From: Heterohyrax brucei
Taxonomy: Eukaryota; Chordata; Mammalia; Hyracoidea; Procaviidae
Direction: 5' to 3'
Length of the DNA stretch: 64,000 bases
Assembly (NCBI GenBank): GCA_028571685.1
Contig: CM053141.1
Coordinates: 2,480,001-2,544,000 of the forward strand
The notes under the pieces were generated by a model that was given only the letters and a program-made list of their open reading frames with translations, was not told where the DNA came from and did not search any database. The position numbers and the translations under genes are program-made. Below are positions 1 through 11,445 of the stretch, piece after piece; position 1 is the stretch's first letter, and every line of letters begins with the position of its first letter.

Positions 1-516
1 TCTGTATATTCACACCAACTCCTACACAAAACGGTTTGCAATGGACTATGAGTTTTGAAGTACTTATTGAGACCTACTGTCAACTCGCCTGTTCCTTGAC
101 TTAAATCCTTGTGTAGGCCAGCTATTCCCCTCTAATAGCTGACCTCCCACTCAGACAAGCCCCAGAATTTTAGATAACTTGTTGAAGACACCAATGGTCC
201 TGTTCAGGTATCTACCTGATGACATCCAGACCCCGTCATTAGGCTGGTAGTGTCCACGGTGTTAAACAGCTAATGCTCAGAGTCAGAAAACTCTGAAGCT
301 CATTGAAATCTGTAAATCATCTTATCGAATTTCCCGAAATTAACAAAAGTCACAAACAGGTTTTATAATTTCATACATGAAGAAGCCATCTCTTTTTATG
401 AAGTCAAGCATGTTTTTCTATTAGAAGCTCCATCACGACTTCGTTTTCTCAGTCTTTCTTAGTAGGATACCAAAAGCATTTATAGATCCCTAGGGAAAAT
501 TCAAATGCTGGGCTAT
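1..516. other. No gene or repeat recognised
   Basis: Both strands were read and no coding, RNA or repeat signature was recognised. The base composition is ordinary and slightly AT-rich. It is probably unique or very old decayed intergenic DNA. Confidence 0.4.
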
Positions 517-553
517 AGTGCCTCCAGCCAAGCCAAGTGCCATCGAGTGCCTC
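517..553 (-). mobile_element. Micro-insertion of a SINE 3' end with flanking duplication
   Basis: A 21-nt segment at 525-545 reads 'cagccaagccaagtgccat' plus 'cg'. On the minus strand this is the 3' end of an AfroSINE-type repeat. The exact 8-mer 'agtgcctc' lies on both sides (517-524 and 546-553), as expected of a target-site duplication. No body of the SINE is present. It could also be filler DNA copied during break repair, but the duplication favours retrotransposition. Confidence 0.6.
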
Positions 554-585
554 AGGCAAAGAAATTTATAGGGTGCTATGGTAAT

Positions 586-822
586 AAACAACTCCAAAAT
601 CTCAGTGTTTAAAAGCAGTTATGATTTGTTTTTGGTTTATAGAGTGTAGGTTGGCAAAGATCCTTTGCCCACGAAAGTCATTCAGTGTTCAGACCAATGT
701 TTCATCTTAGCACGTGCGTTACCATGGTTGCTGCAACAGGTAGAAGGGAGTGTGGCGAATCACGTACTTGGCACTGATCACTTCCAGCCTGACGTTGTAT
801 ATTTCACTTGGCCTCTAGTGTG
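586..822. repeat. Old mammalian interspersed repeat, family not named
   Basis: The segment follows a pattern that I recognise from many mammals: 'aatctcagtgtttaaaagca' near the start, then a 'gtaggttggc' block, then 'gtggcgaatcacgtacttgg'. Related copies lie at 13380-13722 and 52958-53262. I cannot name the family with certainty. All copies are strongly diverged, so the insertions are ancient. Confidence 0.45.
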
Positions 823-824
823 GC

Positions 825-865
825 CATGAGTCAGATCCGACTCGAAAGTACTCGGCTGGCTGGCT
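825..865 (+). mobile_element. SINE 3'-end stub, plus orientation
   Basis: The segment starts with a near-palindrome, 'gagtcagatccgactc', and ends in 'ctcggctggctggct'. This is the same SINE 3' end found as micro-insertions elsewhere in the window, here on the plus strand. No clear flanking duplication is seen. Confidence 0.5.
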
Positions 866-1034
866 CACATTTCAACGACCAAAGCACGTCAGAGGCCCCC
901 GTGTTTAAAGAAGGAAGGAAGCTGAGCCCTGTCCTGTGCTTAGAAGAGGATGGGCAAGACCCAAATGAGTGAACGTCTCCCATGATGATTATGTAGTTAA
1001 GTTGTTGGCAGAGACTGCAGGGTGAGCAATGCCG

Positions 1035-1437
1035 TGGGTTGTGCTGTATCTGCCCCAAAGACATGCAGAAATTTTTGTCCCTGGGATCTGTGAATGCAAC
1101 CACGTTCGGAAATTGGCTCTTTGGAGATACTACCTGTTACCATGAGATCATATCAGAATAGGATGGGTCCTAATCCCACAAGGGTGCTGCCCCATGAAAA
1201 ACGAGGAAAGGCACACGAGACAGACAGCAAGGTGAAGATGTATCTATAAACCAGGAGATATTCTGGGCCACCAGCTGCTGAGCAAGACAAGGAAGGATCC
1301 TCCTCTAGGGTAGACAGGACCGCGTGACCCTGACAGCATCCTGAATTTACACTCCAGAACTGTAATGCAAGAAAGGACTGTTGTTAAAAGCCACCCAGCT
1401 TGTTACATCAACCAGGAAACTAATACCAGAGAGAACT
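1035..1437 (+). mobile_element. MLT1-like LTR fossil (ERVL-MaLR)
   Basis: The segment follows the MLT1 LTR order: a 'gatctgtgaatgcaaccacg' block, 'gggtcctaatccc', 'ctccagaactgtaatgcaag', 'aagccacccagcttgtta' and a terminal 'aggaaactaatacca'. MaLR elements are non-autonomous relatives of ERVL that amplified early in placental evolution. This copy is a solo, decayed LTR and carries no coding sequence. Confidence 0.8.
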
Positions 1438-3494
1438 TAACAGCACTTGAATCTGACACCTTTCCTTCAAAAGCTGAAAGCTCTGTGTGGTGGGGTGATT
1501 TGGTCCTGTGGACCTGCCCTGGATGGCCACAGGGCCTCCGCAGAAATTGTCAGCTCCTCAGGGGTCTGCAGCTGCCTGGAGTTCTGCTTCTTGACTGGCT
1601 AAGGAAGGTCCTTCTTGATAAAGCAAAGGTGCTGTGAGACACCTGCCATCTCACTGAACCCACACGACTTCCTGACCCCACTTACCCAGAGGGTATGTGA
1701 GTAGAATTGCCTTATTATTGTTATTTTATCAGCCTCCAGACCAGGAAGAGAAATGTTAGATTCACTGCCCGGCACTTGGTTAAACCAGGGATCCATAACA
1801 TTTGTTGAGCATCGCTATGACCAGTGTTCAGAATAGATCACAGAGCGTGTAAACTGTGGTCTGTGAGAGTGGAGCCCAGGGATGGGAATATATTAGCTTG
1901 AGGTGAATTTTCTGTGTGTATTCCCCAGCACAGATTCCTTGTGATCTGCCCAGAGGCCACAAGGGCAAAAGCGGCAGTTGTATTAACAGTCACAAACAGC
2001 ACAGTGAGAGGTGAGCCAGTCTCCAAGCTAACCTAGCCCAAAGCTCCTGTTACTTTGAGGGTAGCTTAGATTAGCCTCGGGCTCACACACATGTCTTCGA
2101 TGTGCCGTGTTTCTCTATGAAGCAAGGGCACACTGCGGAGCATGCTGAAAGCAGGGCTTCAGACTGGTTGGAGACATTTCAGTCATGATCAGAGACGCTA
2201 TACTGGAACACGCATGGATTTTTTAAATTGGGGTGATCCAGAACCAGAACCAGACCATGAAAAATTATGGGTCAAAGCTTTGGAATGGGAGACTCAGAAG
2301 GGGTGCAGGGAGCCCTTGCAGGAGCTTGATGCTTGAAGCTGGACCTTGGCAGAGCTGTGGAGAGTGACTCGCATCTAAAGTGGTGCAGTCGTCTTGGAGC
2401 CAGGGGCTGCAGTTTCTGAGCGCACAATCCAGCGGGCCACAGCTGTGGTTGCTAGGCAACACGCACATTGCCTTTATTTTCCGAGAGGACCGCTAGGTTT
2501 CTAGCAGGCCTTCAACCTGTATTTTTTCCCTTTCTGGTTTCGGCTTTGGTTTTAAATTTGCGGTCTGTTCCAATGTTGACTCTTTAGCCGTGAGTGACCA
2601 GGGGAGAAATAGTTCAAAGCCCTGACGGAAGGGGGAACACACACACCCAGTTACTGGACGAGCGAGGCCTGAGCCCGGCGGGGAGTCGGCTTCTCCGAGC
2701 ACACCAGGGCAGTGGCCAGACACACGGCCGTGACTCCCCAGGCTGACGGAGAACCGCTTGCCATCTCACTGTCCTACTTTGCAATGTATGAACTACGAGT
2801 GAATGAGAACAGGGGACACAGCACCTGGAAGATTCCCAGGTCAAATGAGTCCAGGATGGCACCAGCCAGAAGACAGCATTGGGGAGGTCTGTGTCCCAGC
2901 AGCTGATGGGAGAGGGGGCCAGGCCTGTGTCTGGACAGGGCCCGGCAGCCTCAAGGTTAGGGTAGTTAGGGGAGGCAGGGCACACAGCCCAGGTGTGTGC
3001 AGGCACGAATCCCCACTCAGGTGTAGGTTCCTGCCTGATTGTGAGCTGGGGAGCTCTGTGACGTGCCCCTAAATGCCCACCGCTGCACGTGGGTGGGACT
3101 TCTTCGGCACTCGTCCTGATTTGACCCACTTCACAGCAGCCTGAGTCATTTCACCCTGCCAGTCATCCAGCTTGTTACTGGAAGGTTCTATTTGGTACCA
3201 GCTTGACAGCTGCGTCTAGCTAGTTCAGAGCCTGCACTGGTGGCCCCTTTGAGTCATGCCTCTGCCACCACAGGGACCTGGACACACAAGAACTTCAAGA
3301 GTGGCAACAAACCTGCAGATAGGCGTGCAAGGCCTGGGTGCAGGGTCTGCAGGACGGGGACTGCAGGGGCCCCGTTTCTCATTCCTGCTCAGAGAGAAGG
3401 GCAAAACCTGATAGCACAAGATAAAGTAAACAAAAAATTCTAATTATTTAACAATTGGAAAAAATAAATGAATTTACTATTATAGACACAGCTG
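1438..3494. other. No gene recognised; GC-rich in its second half
   Basis: Short open frames occur on both strands, the longest a 171-codon minus-strand frame at 2614-3129. None shows a recognisable domain, and overlapping frames are equally open, as expected in GC-rich DNA. No named repeat was recognised. A short 'ccagaaccagaaccagacc' repeat lies near 2240. Confidence 0.4.
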
Positions 3495-3664
3495 TGGAAA
3501 CCTTGGTGGTGTAGTGGTTAAGTCCTGTATCTGCTAACTAGTAGGTCAGCAGTTCGAATCCACCAGGCACTCCTTGAAAACTCTATGGAGCAGTTATACT
3601 CTGTCCTGTTGAGTCACTATGAATTGGAATTGACTTGATGGCAGTGGGTTTGGTTTTGGTTTGG
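3495..3664 (+). mobile_element. AfroSINE, near full length
   Basis: The tRNA-like head 'ccttggtggtgtagtggtta' is followed by the box-B-like 'cagttcgaatccaccagg', then 'actctatggagcagttatac' and the tail 'gtgggtttggttttggtttg'. These are the parts of a complete tRNA-derived AfroSINE, a family confined to afrotherians. The tail is T/G-rich rather than poly-A. It abuts the RTE1 fragment that follows. Confidence 0.9.
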
Positions 3665-3699
3665 ATGAAGATTAGAAGAAGTTAGTGAACAATTATTTT

Positions 3700-4575
3700 T
3701 AGATTTCTGCAGACAGCAAGCTTCAGCACGGAGCACACCTCGACATTTAGAAAGCAAAAATTCTTGCAACTGGACCAATAAGGCAATACCCAAAAAACTC
3801 ATTGAGTTGAATTCCAAGCCATTCCAAAACTAGAGAGAACAGAACTTCCCCATAGGATTTCCAAGGCTGTAAAACTTTATAAGAGCGGACTCCTGCATCT
3901 TTCTCCCATGGAGTAGCTGGTGAATTTGAAAGACCAACAAGCAACGTCATGATAAATGGAGAAAATATTGGGCAAATATTAATTTTACTTGGATCCACAA
4001 TCAATGACCATGAAAGCAGCAGTCAAGAAATCAAATGATGTATTGCGTTGGACGAGCTTTTTTCAAATGACTTCTCTCAAGTGTTTCAAAACAAAGGTTT
4101 CACTGTGAGGATTAAGAGTGTGCCTGACCCAAGCCGTAGTGCTTTCAACTGTCTCATGTGAATGAGAAAGCTGACTAATGAATAAGACAGACTGAAGAGA
4201 ATTGATGGCTTTGAATTATCATATTGTTGAAGAGTACTGAATATACTATGGACCTCCACAGGTACAAACAAATTGTCTTGGAAGGAGTACAGCCAGAATA
4301 CCCCTAGAAGCAAGGATGGGGAGACTTCCTCTCATCTACTTTCGATATGTTTTCAGAGGAGACCAGTTCCTGAAGAAGGACACCACACTTGTCAAAATGG
4401 GGGGTGAGGAAGAAAGAGGAAGACCCTGAATGAGATGGGCTGACACTGACTGCGAAACGGGCTTAAACAGCAAAGACTGAATGGACAGCACAGGAGCCGG
4501 CAGTGTTTCCTTCTGTTGGACACAGGAGTAGGATGGCTACGAATCAGAACTGATTTACAGGCACCTAACACCTCT
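3700..4575 (+). mobile_element. RTE1 (BovB-clade LINE) 3' region
   Basis: The sequence corresponds to the end of the reverse transcriptase frame and the 3' tail. Matching blocks include 'cttggatccacaatcaatga', 'gtgcctgacccaagccgtag', 'gtacagccagaatacccct' and the terminal 'cagaactgatttacaggcac'. It is 5'-truncated and carries indels that close every frame. A minus-strand SINE interrupts it at 3787-3931. Confidence 0.85.
3787..3931 (-). mobile_element. AfroSINE-type SINE inside RTE1, with target duplication
   Basis: Read on the minus strand this is a SINE body. On the plus strand it shows 'atttccaaggctgtaaaact' and 'tctttctcccatggagtagc', typical of the second afrotherian SINE form. The RTE1 flanks repeat as 'gaccaataaggcaa' (3773-3786) and 'gaccaacaagcaa' (3932-3944), consistent with a target-site duplication. 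It is younger than the RTE1 that it entered. Confidence 0.8.
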
Positions 4576-4597
4576 GACAGTTGTTTGTTGTTGGCAG

Positions 4598-4620
4598 ATG
4601 TGTGTGTGTGTGTGTGTGTG
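4598..4620. repeat. (TG)n microsatellite
   Basis: An uninterrupted TG dinucleotide run of about eleven units follows the RTE1 3' end. No function is implied. Confidence 0.9.
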
Positions 4621-5152
4621 ATTCATCAGTCATCCTATGAGTAGCCAGATATAAAATGAGTCATCTGCTGTACCCACACTGACAGGGATGAAGATAAGCA
4701 AGGGACAGGGACTTTCAGAGGTGACCCAGGACTCTGAAGCTGCCACCGAAACACCAGATCTCTTTGTGGAACCTTCCAGAACTTGTGCTATTGAAGGCCA
4801 TTCTAGATTCAGACTCTACACACAATTTATGGACCTCTCAGTGAGGGGTGTCATGTCTAGAAAAAAGGTAGAGACCCACCATCCAAGGTTTAGAGAAGTG
4901 ACTCATTTTCTGGTAACTGTGGGTCAGAGGTCTGAGAGGGGACTGGCAAACCCCTTTGGAGCAGCTTCTGTGAAGATCCACCAGAGTACACCACACTGCT
5001 TTATCTCTCATGCCAACTCCAGAGCTCGTGTGGAAGGAGACTGCCATGTCTTTCTTCTGAGGCACACTGGGGTTGACTTGGTGCTCTAAGCTTTCAGTTA
5101 GCAGCTGATGCTTTACTCTTTGTATCACCCAGGTACAAAGACATAAGCAGGC
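4621..5152. other. No gene recognised
   Basis: A 133-codon plus-strand frame (4688-5089) spans most of the stretch, but it shows no domain, signal peptide or conserved motif, and the minus strand is also partly open. No repeat was recognised. Confidence 0.35.
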
Positions 5153-5240
5153 TGTTGTTGGGTATACTCACGTCAATTTTCAACTCATAGTGACCCCGTA
5201 TGATGGAGTAAAACTACCTCCTAGGATTTCCTAGGCTATA
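5153..5240 (-). mobile_element. AfroSINE-type fragment
   Basis: 'ttcaactcatagtgacccc' followed by 'tcctaggatttcctaggct' matches the antisense 3' half of an afrotherian SINE. The remainder is absent. Confidence 0.65.
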
Positions 5241-5332
5241 CTCTTTCTTGTGTGTGTATATATTTTATTTCATTCATTTATATATTTCAGTGTGCTTTAA
5301 GTGACAGTGTATAATCCCAGCCAATTTATCAT

Positions 5333-5568
5333 GCAATGGAGAAGTTATCGAGAGAGATCCATCACTGGAGAAGGGCATCATGCTTGGCAGAGGGCCAGAA
5401 GAGAAGTGGAACACCCTCTTCAAGACGGATTGACACAGTGACTACAGCCGTGGGCTTCGGCACAACCAGGGCTCAGGCTGGTACAGGACTGGGCAGCGCC
5501 TGGTCCCAGGGCGTGTAGGGCTGCCGTGAGTCAGAGCTGGAGAGGCGGTGTCAACAACGCCACACCAC
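5333..5568 (+). mobile_element. RTE1 3' end, 5'-truncated
   Basis: Blocks such as 'ctggagaagggcatcatgct', 'gattgacacagtgactacag' and 'gggctgccgtgagtcagagc' match the last roughly 230 nt of RTE1, which encode the C-terminal tail of its protein. It is one of many RTE1 copies in the window of which only the 3' end was integrated. Confidence 0.8.
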
Positions 5569-6463
5569 CAAGCTTATCTCTGCTCTGTTTATTCCGTGTA
5601 GTGTTTGGTCCAGAAAGATGGCAGTTCATAGGTCAAATGAGTATATATAATATTAAATGGTAAATATACAAACATACATGGGTATTTTGAGATCTCTTCT
5701 TTTTCTCTAACTTTAGTTACAAAAACTCTATTAAACAGGAGTTGTGACCTTCAAAGTGAGGCAGTAGCACTCAAGGACATCTGTGTGCTCCTTCCTTCGC
5801 CCCGTTTGGTTGCCACGTGTCCATGTGCTCCAACCTGTGGCTACAGCATTGACAGGAAGACAGTGACTGGTACAGGGCTCTCATGAGATGCATGCACTCC
5901 TTGGGAGGCAGATGATGGAGCAGGTGTGGGGTGCTCCAAGGGGCGATGGTGTAGGAGTGATCAGAGCTGTGGGAAGGGCCTGTGGCGGGGAGGCTGGCAC
6001 CAGAGCTTTAAAGCACCGGAAGAAGCAAAGTTCGCCTGTGGTCAAGGGCAGCAGAACTCACGTGGCGGGCCTAAGGCAGAGGGAGGATCTGGACCAAGAA
6101 AGGTCACAGAGCCAACAGAGTGGGCTAGGGTCCCTGAACAGAAGAAATAAAACAAAGGATGGCCGTGAATATTCTTTCTCCACTAGCAAATATTCTTGAA
6201 ACCACAAATTTAGGGTTCATGAATAAAGGAATGTACAGTTAATGAGAACAAGGTGTGTAGGCAAGAAACCTTCTTTTATAATATAATGACCTGATGAGAA
6301 GTTTATAAGATTTGAATTTGCTTGAAATGTTAGACTGAAAATGAAAACAAAATCAAAGCACTTGTTTCAACATTTGTAATGTTTCTCTTAAAAATCTATA
6401 GATAGGTAGAAAAATGGGTAATGTAAAGTACAGTGGTTAGCACCTATATGTACACATACATAT
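5569..6463. other. No gene or repeat recognised
   Basis: A 103-codon plus-strand frame (5888-6199) lies in moderately GC-rich DNA and has no recognisable domain. The 3' part is AT-rich. Nothing else was identified. Confidence 0.35.
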
Positions 6464-6660
6464 CTCTGTCTCTGTCTCTCTCCCTAGTCCTATCCCTGCC
6501 TCTGCCTGTACCGCTACCTGTCCCAATCCCCACCCCCGTACCCAACCCCCTTCCTGTCCCCATCCCCATCTCTATTTCTGTTTCTATCTCTATCCGCGTC
6601 CCATCGCCACCCCCACCCCCACCCTGACCCCCACCTCCACCCCCATCCCACTCTTCATCT
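6464..6660. repeat. Polypyrimidine low-complexity tract
   Basis: About 190 nt are almost purely C and T on the plus strand. They pass from CTCTGT-like units through irregular CCNNTN hexamers to a C-rich end ('cacccccacccccaccctga'). The minus strand is therefore a long purine tract with several GGGG runs. Such tracts can form triplex or quadruplex structures and often vary in length. Confidence 0.9.
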
Positions 6661-6674
6661 ACATATCTATTTTC

Positions 6675-6946
6675 AAAGATCTGTCTTGGAAGAAATACAG
6701 CCGGAATGTTTCTTCAAAGCAAGGATGGTGAGACTTCACCACACTTACTCTGGACATGTGACCGGGAGACTATTCCCTGGAGAAGGCCATCACGCTTGGC
6801 AGGTACAGAAAAAGAAGCTCCTTAAGGAGATGGGGTGGCACAGTGGTTGCCATGACAGCCTCAGGCCTAACAGTGACTGCGAAGACGGTACGAGCCTGGT
6901 CACTGTCAGCTGGAACCAATCCTAGGAAATGTAACAACAACATATA
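6675..6946 (+). mobile_element. RTE1 3' end, 5'-truncated
   Basis: The segment begins at 'gatctgtcttggaagaaata' and runs through 'gcaaggatggtgagacttca' and 'ctggagaaggccatcacgct' to 'gtaacaacaacat', which resembles the CAA-type RTE1 terminus. It lies directly after the polypyrimidine tract. Confidence 0.85.
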
Positions 6947-7089
6947 TTCAGAATATAACTTGTGTGTCAGTGTGTGTAGGCATAGATTTACAACTATATA
7001 CACATATAGATACATGAGTATGTATATGTGAGCATATGTTTGTATATATTTACATCACACATACATAAATGTCGTGTGTGTGTGTAATC

Positions 7090-7490
7090 CAAAATTCAGA
7101 AATTTAGAAAAACAAATGACAATTGAGAAAAATGTACACAGAAAACATTTGAAAGTCACAAAAATGTATAGATCTAAAAACTTTCTTAATTTCTAAAACA
7201 AAAATTGCAAAACATGTAAAGTTTATTTTCCTGAAACCTAAAACTATAAAATATAAAGATTCTCTTGAGTTAATTGTTCCACCATATTCTCTGCCTACAA
7301 TTTTATTTTGTAATAAATTTAACTCAATTAAAATGCAAATGAATGCTAACTACTCAGAAATTAACAAGGACCATGCAGCAAAACACTCCTAAATAACAAT
7401 AGGCTGAAAAAAGAACTCAATAGTGAAATGACTGTGTTAAAATATTAATCAGCTGGATATGCATTAAAAAAACACAGACTATGTCAAAGA
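7090..7490 (+). mobile_element. Possible old L1 ORF2 fragment
   Basis: AT-rich sequence with 'ctactcagaaattaacaagg' and 'atgcagcaaaacactcct' resembles a decayed L1 endonuclease/RT region. Divergence is high, and the assignment rests on short matches only. Confidence 0.35.
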
Positions 7491-7518
7491 GGTCACTAAA
7501 TGAAACTTTATAATCATC

Positions 7519-7640
7519 ATGGTACTGAGCACTTACTGTGCTGAGGGCTTTACATTATTATCTCATTTCTTCTTTAAAACACTTTTTGGGGCAGGAATTC
7601 TCACTTTGCCTTTTATAGACAGAGATATTTGAAAAATTAT
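7519..7640 (+). mobile_element. MIR element
   Basis: 'ggtactgagcacttactgtg', 'ctgagggctttacattatta' and 'tctcatttcttctttaaaac' follow the central core of MIR, an ancient tRNA-derived SINE found in all mammals. Both ends are lost. Confidence 0.8.
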
Positions 7641-7744
7641 AAAATAGCATAAAGTACAAGCAGAGAAATAGAATAAAATTTTGAAAGCTAACGTGAATTC
7701 AAGGTGAGATAAAAAGAGAACTATTTAAATAAAAAAGATAAATC

Positions 7745-9952
7745 ATACTGTAAAAAACCCAAAGAGACTTATGTAAGTGGAAAAATCCAGCTTCCTCCTA
7801 GATGGGAAGAATTAACATTGTGAAACTGCCTATTTTATCCAAAGCAACTACGTATACAATGCAATCCCAATACAAATTTCAGTATGTTTTTTTAATGAGA
7901 TGGAGAAACACTTGACTGACTTTGTTTGGAAAGGGAAGAAACCCTGGATAAGTAAAGCACTGCCGAAGAAGAGGAACACAGTGGGAGGCCTTACACGACC
8001 TGAACTCAGAACATATTATACAGCCACAGTAGTGAAAACAGCTGCTACTGCTACAAAAACAGACATATAAACCAATGGAACAGAACTGAGACCCCAGAAA
8101 TACCACCATCTTCTTATGAACCGCTGATATTCGACAAAAGCCCAAAGGTTGTAAACTGGGGTAAAACTGTCCCTTTAATGGTGCTGGCAAAATTGGATAG
8201 TCATCTGTGAAACAAGACCCAAATCTCACACCTTAAACAAAAACTGACTCAAAATGCATCAAAAACCTAAATATCAAACCTAAAATGATAAATATCATGC
8301 AAGAAGAAAATAGTGTCAACAATGGAAGTTTTAATACATGGCTTAGAAAGACTACAAAATCTGACAAACACTGCATGAAAAACAGAAGAGAAAATAGATA
8401 AACAGGAACTACTAAGAATCAGACACTTATGCTCATCCAAAGACTTTGTCAAGAGGATTAAAAGACCATCTATAGAATGGGAAGAAATATTTGGCAACTA
8501 CATGTCGGATTGACATCTGATTTCCGTAAGCTACAAGGTACTATCAAAATATTAACAAGGAGAGGGGAAATAATCCAGTTCAGCAAAGGGCAAAGAAGAC
8601 GGACAGACACTTCTCCAAAGAAGACATCAGGCAGCCGAAAAGCACATGAGGAAATGCCTGTGATCATTAGCTATTGCAGAAATCGAAATCAAAACTGAAG
8701 TGAGATACCATGTCACCCCAGCAAGGTTGGCTGTGATCCAAAAAACATGAAACAACAAAAAGATGGAATCAACCTAGGTGCCCATCAACAGATGAACAGA
8801 TAAACAAACTATAGTACACATATACAATGGAACACTGTGCAATGATAAAGGACAATGATGATTTTAGGAAGCATCTCATAACCTGGTTTCAACTAAAAGA
8901 CATTATGCTGAGGGAAATCAGTCAGTGGCAAAAGGACAAGTACTGTATGAGAGCTCTGCTATAAGGACTGAAAAATAAACTTATATACATAAGAAAAGGC
9001 TCTTTGATGGCTACAAGAGTGGAGAGGGAAGAGGAGGGGTTGTCATAGATTAGTCAGTAGGTAGGAATACAGTTAGGTGAAAGCAGTGGCAGTATTCAGT
9101 AGAAAGCAGATCAGCATAACTGGGCCTTACCATAAACTGAAAGGTTTTCTAAATTCAACTGAATATTTCAAAGGATAGAGTAGCAGGGACGGGCATCTGG
9201 GGACCATATTTTCAGGGAACATTGAGGCCGTTTGGCATAATTAGTCTTTTGCTGAGAGAGTCTTCTACACCCCATATTGGCTAGTGGTGTCTGGGGTCTT
9301 GAAAGCTAGCAAGCTGCCATCTGAGGTGTACCAAATGGTCCCAACTCATCTGGAACAGATGATGCCCAAGAACAACAAAGACAGGGGGGGAAAAAGAGCC
9401 CAGGAGACACAAGGACTGATGTGAAGACTGCATCAATAAGAGACCAGAGAACCTGATGGTGTCCAACCACAACCAAAGGCAGCCATGATGGAGGACATAA
9501 TGTAGAGTCCCTTATGCAACACAAGAAAAAGAGGGATACAGCTCAAGAACTCTACTAAAAGATCAGAATTGATGGTCTGACAGTCTGGAGGATCCCCTAG
9601 GAACATGGCCTGTAGACCTGCTGCAGGCCCTGACTGGAAACCAATACAGAGATTAACCCTTCAGACAAGGATGGACTGGACTTGGGGACACAGTGTGACT
9701 ATATGATGTGTGCACTTTATGGTTCTATACATTTATAGGAGGCTGTCCTACCAGTTTTTTTCTAGACAGGAGAGAAGAGGGTGGAGAGGAGGGGACAGGT
9801 GTTCATTAATAGGATACTAGAAATACAGAGTGAAAAGGAGGATTGTGCTGTCACTGGGTGAGGAGATCAGATGGAGCTGTAGATAGGCAGACATGCAAAA
9901 TTGATTTGGGTTGTATACTTTCACTTAATCACAATAAAAATATTATTATAGC
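7745..9952 (+). mobile_element. L1 LINE, 3' part of ORF2 plus long 3' UTR
   Basis: The segment begins in the ORF2 region ('caatgcaatcccaatacaaa' and the 'tttgtttggaaagggaagaa' block) and continues through the ORF2 C-terminus ('tgcccatcaacagatgaaca') into a roughly 900-nt 3' UTR. It ends near 'cttaatcacaataaaaatat'. The 5' two-thirds are missing. Stops and frameshifts are frequent, so no protein is made. The 3' UTR belongs to the same subfamily as 41478-42135. Confidence 0.85.
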
Positions 9953-11044
9953 TTGTTGAAGACACAAGGATAAAGGCAAATCACAGAATAATCTCTAAAA
10001 ATGAAAGAATAAAAACAAAATATAATAAATAGATACGGATATTTCTATGCTAACAGAGAAGAAAAATTCAATGCATCATACAATTTTATGAAATAAACTA
10101 TTACTTTCATCTCAAGGAAATACAGAAAACCCTGGCATACCCATAAACATGGGAATTTTTTTGAAAGTTGCTAAAGAATTCATCCAAAAATGGTCTAATG
10201 AATTCTGCTGCAGAGAAACAGGTATGGCCCATAACACACAGCAACAGGCTGTTGTCCCTAGCGGAAAGGAAAAAGAAAACAAAATGCAGACAAAGAAGAA
10301 GCAGGAAGAAAACAAATTTTTAAAGACAAAGAAGTGCAATCGCGAGAGCAAATGTTTATCTTGGGAACTGCCCCTGCTCAGTAGACCTGGTCATTGTCTT
10401 CCTGGAGGCTTCCACCGATGCCAAGAAGGCAGGACCATGCGCCTTGGCCTGGGCCAGAGGACTCGCCGAGGGAAAGAGGGACCAGCAGGGCCTCGGGGGC
10501 TGTGTGGGACCAACTCCAGGGGACCCCTGCTGCCGGCTCCTTTTCTCCACTGGACATTTGAGGGGCTGCCACAGGAGGCAGGAGTGCTGGTGTCCAGGAC
10601 ACAGGCCCTCCAGAGGGAGCCCCCTGTGGCAAAGACACACATTGCTCAGCTGCAGATACTGGACACCAGAGGAGGTCTGAGTCCTAACAAAGCTACTGCC
10701 AGCCAGGACCAGCTTCTGCTCCTGGTGGCATTGAGAGCAACCCCGCATCACGTCTGCTGAGCATGGAAGGGAGAGTCTCCTAGGAAGAGGGAAGAGGTGA
10801 AGAAAACCACAGACAAATACATAGCTCATAGCATCTACAGGCTTTTTATGCAGAATGAAGAGTTAGCAAACATCTCATCTTGTTATTACTTATTGTTAAC
10901 TCCCCTGCCCCGACTGACCTATGGGTTCAAAATCTCAGTAGGTTTTGTTGATACTGCTATGTTTGCAGTTGGGAGTTAGAAGCCCACTGTATGTCTTAGG
11001 TGGAAATGTTGAGGACCTAAAGTATGTAACAACCTTGAGTAAGA
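9953..11044. other. No gene assigned; AT-rich stretch then GC-rich patch
   Basis: The first 400 nt are AT-rich and may be decayed L1. From about 10330 to 10760 the sequence is GC-rich. A 203-codon plus-strand frame (10149-10760) crosses both parts, while a 157-codon minus-strand frame (10356-10829) covers the same patch. Neither shows a known domain. Two long opposing frames usually reflect composition rather than coding. Confidence 0.35.
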
Positions 11045-11445
11045 CTCCAAGTTTCATAACAAAGCTGTGAATAACATTTGAGCCCATCAGCGGATGCATG
11101 GGTTGACAGCTGTAGTACAAACATACAATGGGATGTTACTTAGCACGAAAGAGAAATGAAGTCTTGGTACACGTTACAACATGAGTGTAGCTGGAAGACA
11201 TGAGCTAACTGAACTCAGTCAGACACACAGCAGTGTAACAACGCCTGGCCTCACTGAGACAAACAGACGAAAACAGGAAGGTGGTTAGAGACCAAAGTTC
11301 ACCGGAGGTTCCTGGGGGCAGCGGAAGGGAGAGGGGGGGTTGCTTACGCTGCGCTGAGTTTCAGTTTTTGATGATGTAAAAATCACTCTGATTGAAGGTC
11401 AGAGGTGTACAACTGATTAACACAACTGATGTTAAAGTGCTGCGT
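11045..11445 (+). mobile_element. Old L1 (L1M-type) 3' end
   Basis: 'caaacatacaatgggatgtt', 'tggtacacgttacaacatga' and 'gagtttcagtttttgatgat' follow the conserved end of ORF2 and the start of the 3' UTR in old mammalian L1s. It is strongly diverged. Confidence 0.65.

Noticed and set aside
2614-3129. 171-codon minus-strand open frame
   Set aside because: It lies in GC-rich DNA with several other open frames. It shows no domain or signal peptide, and no splice or promoter context was seen.
3495-3664. tRNA gene candidates at SINE heads
   Set aside because: The heads have tRNA-like A and B boxes but run straight into SINE bodies and T/G tails. They are SINEs, not tRNA genes.
10149-10760. 203-codon plus-strand open frame, the second longest in the window
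   Set aside because: It crosses from AT-rich to GC-rich sequence, a 157-codon frame is open on the opposite strand, and no domain or codon-use signal is apparent.
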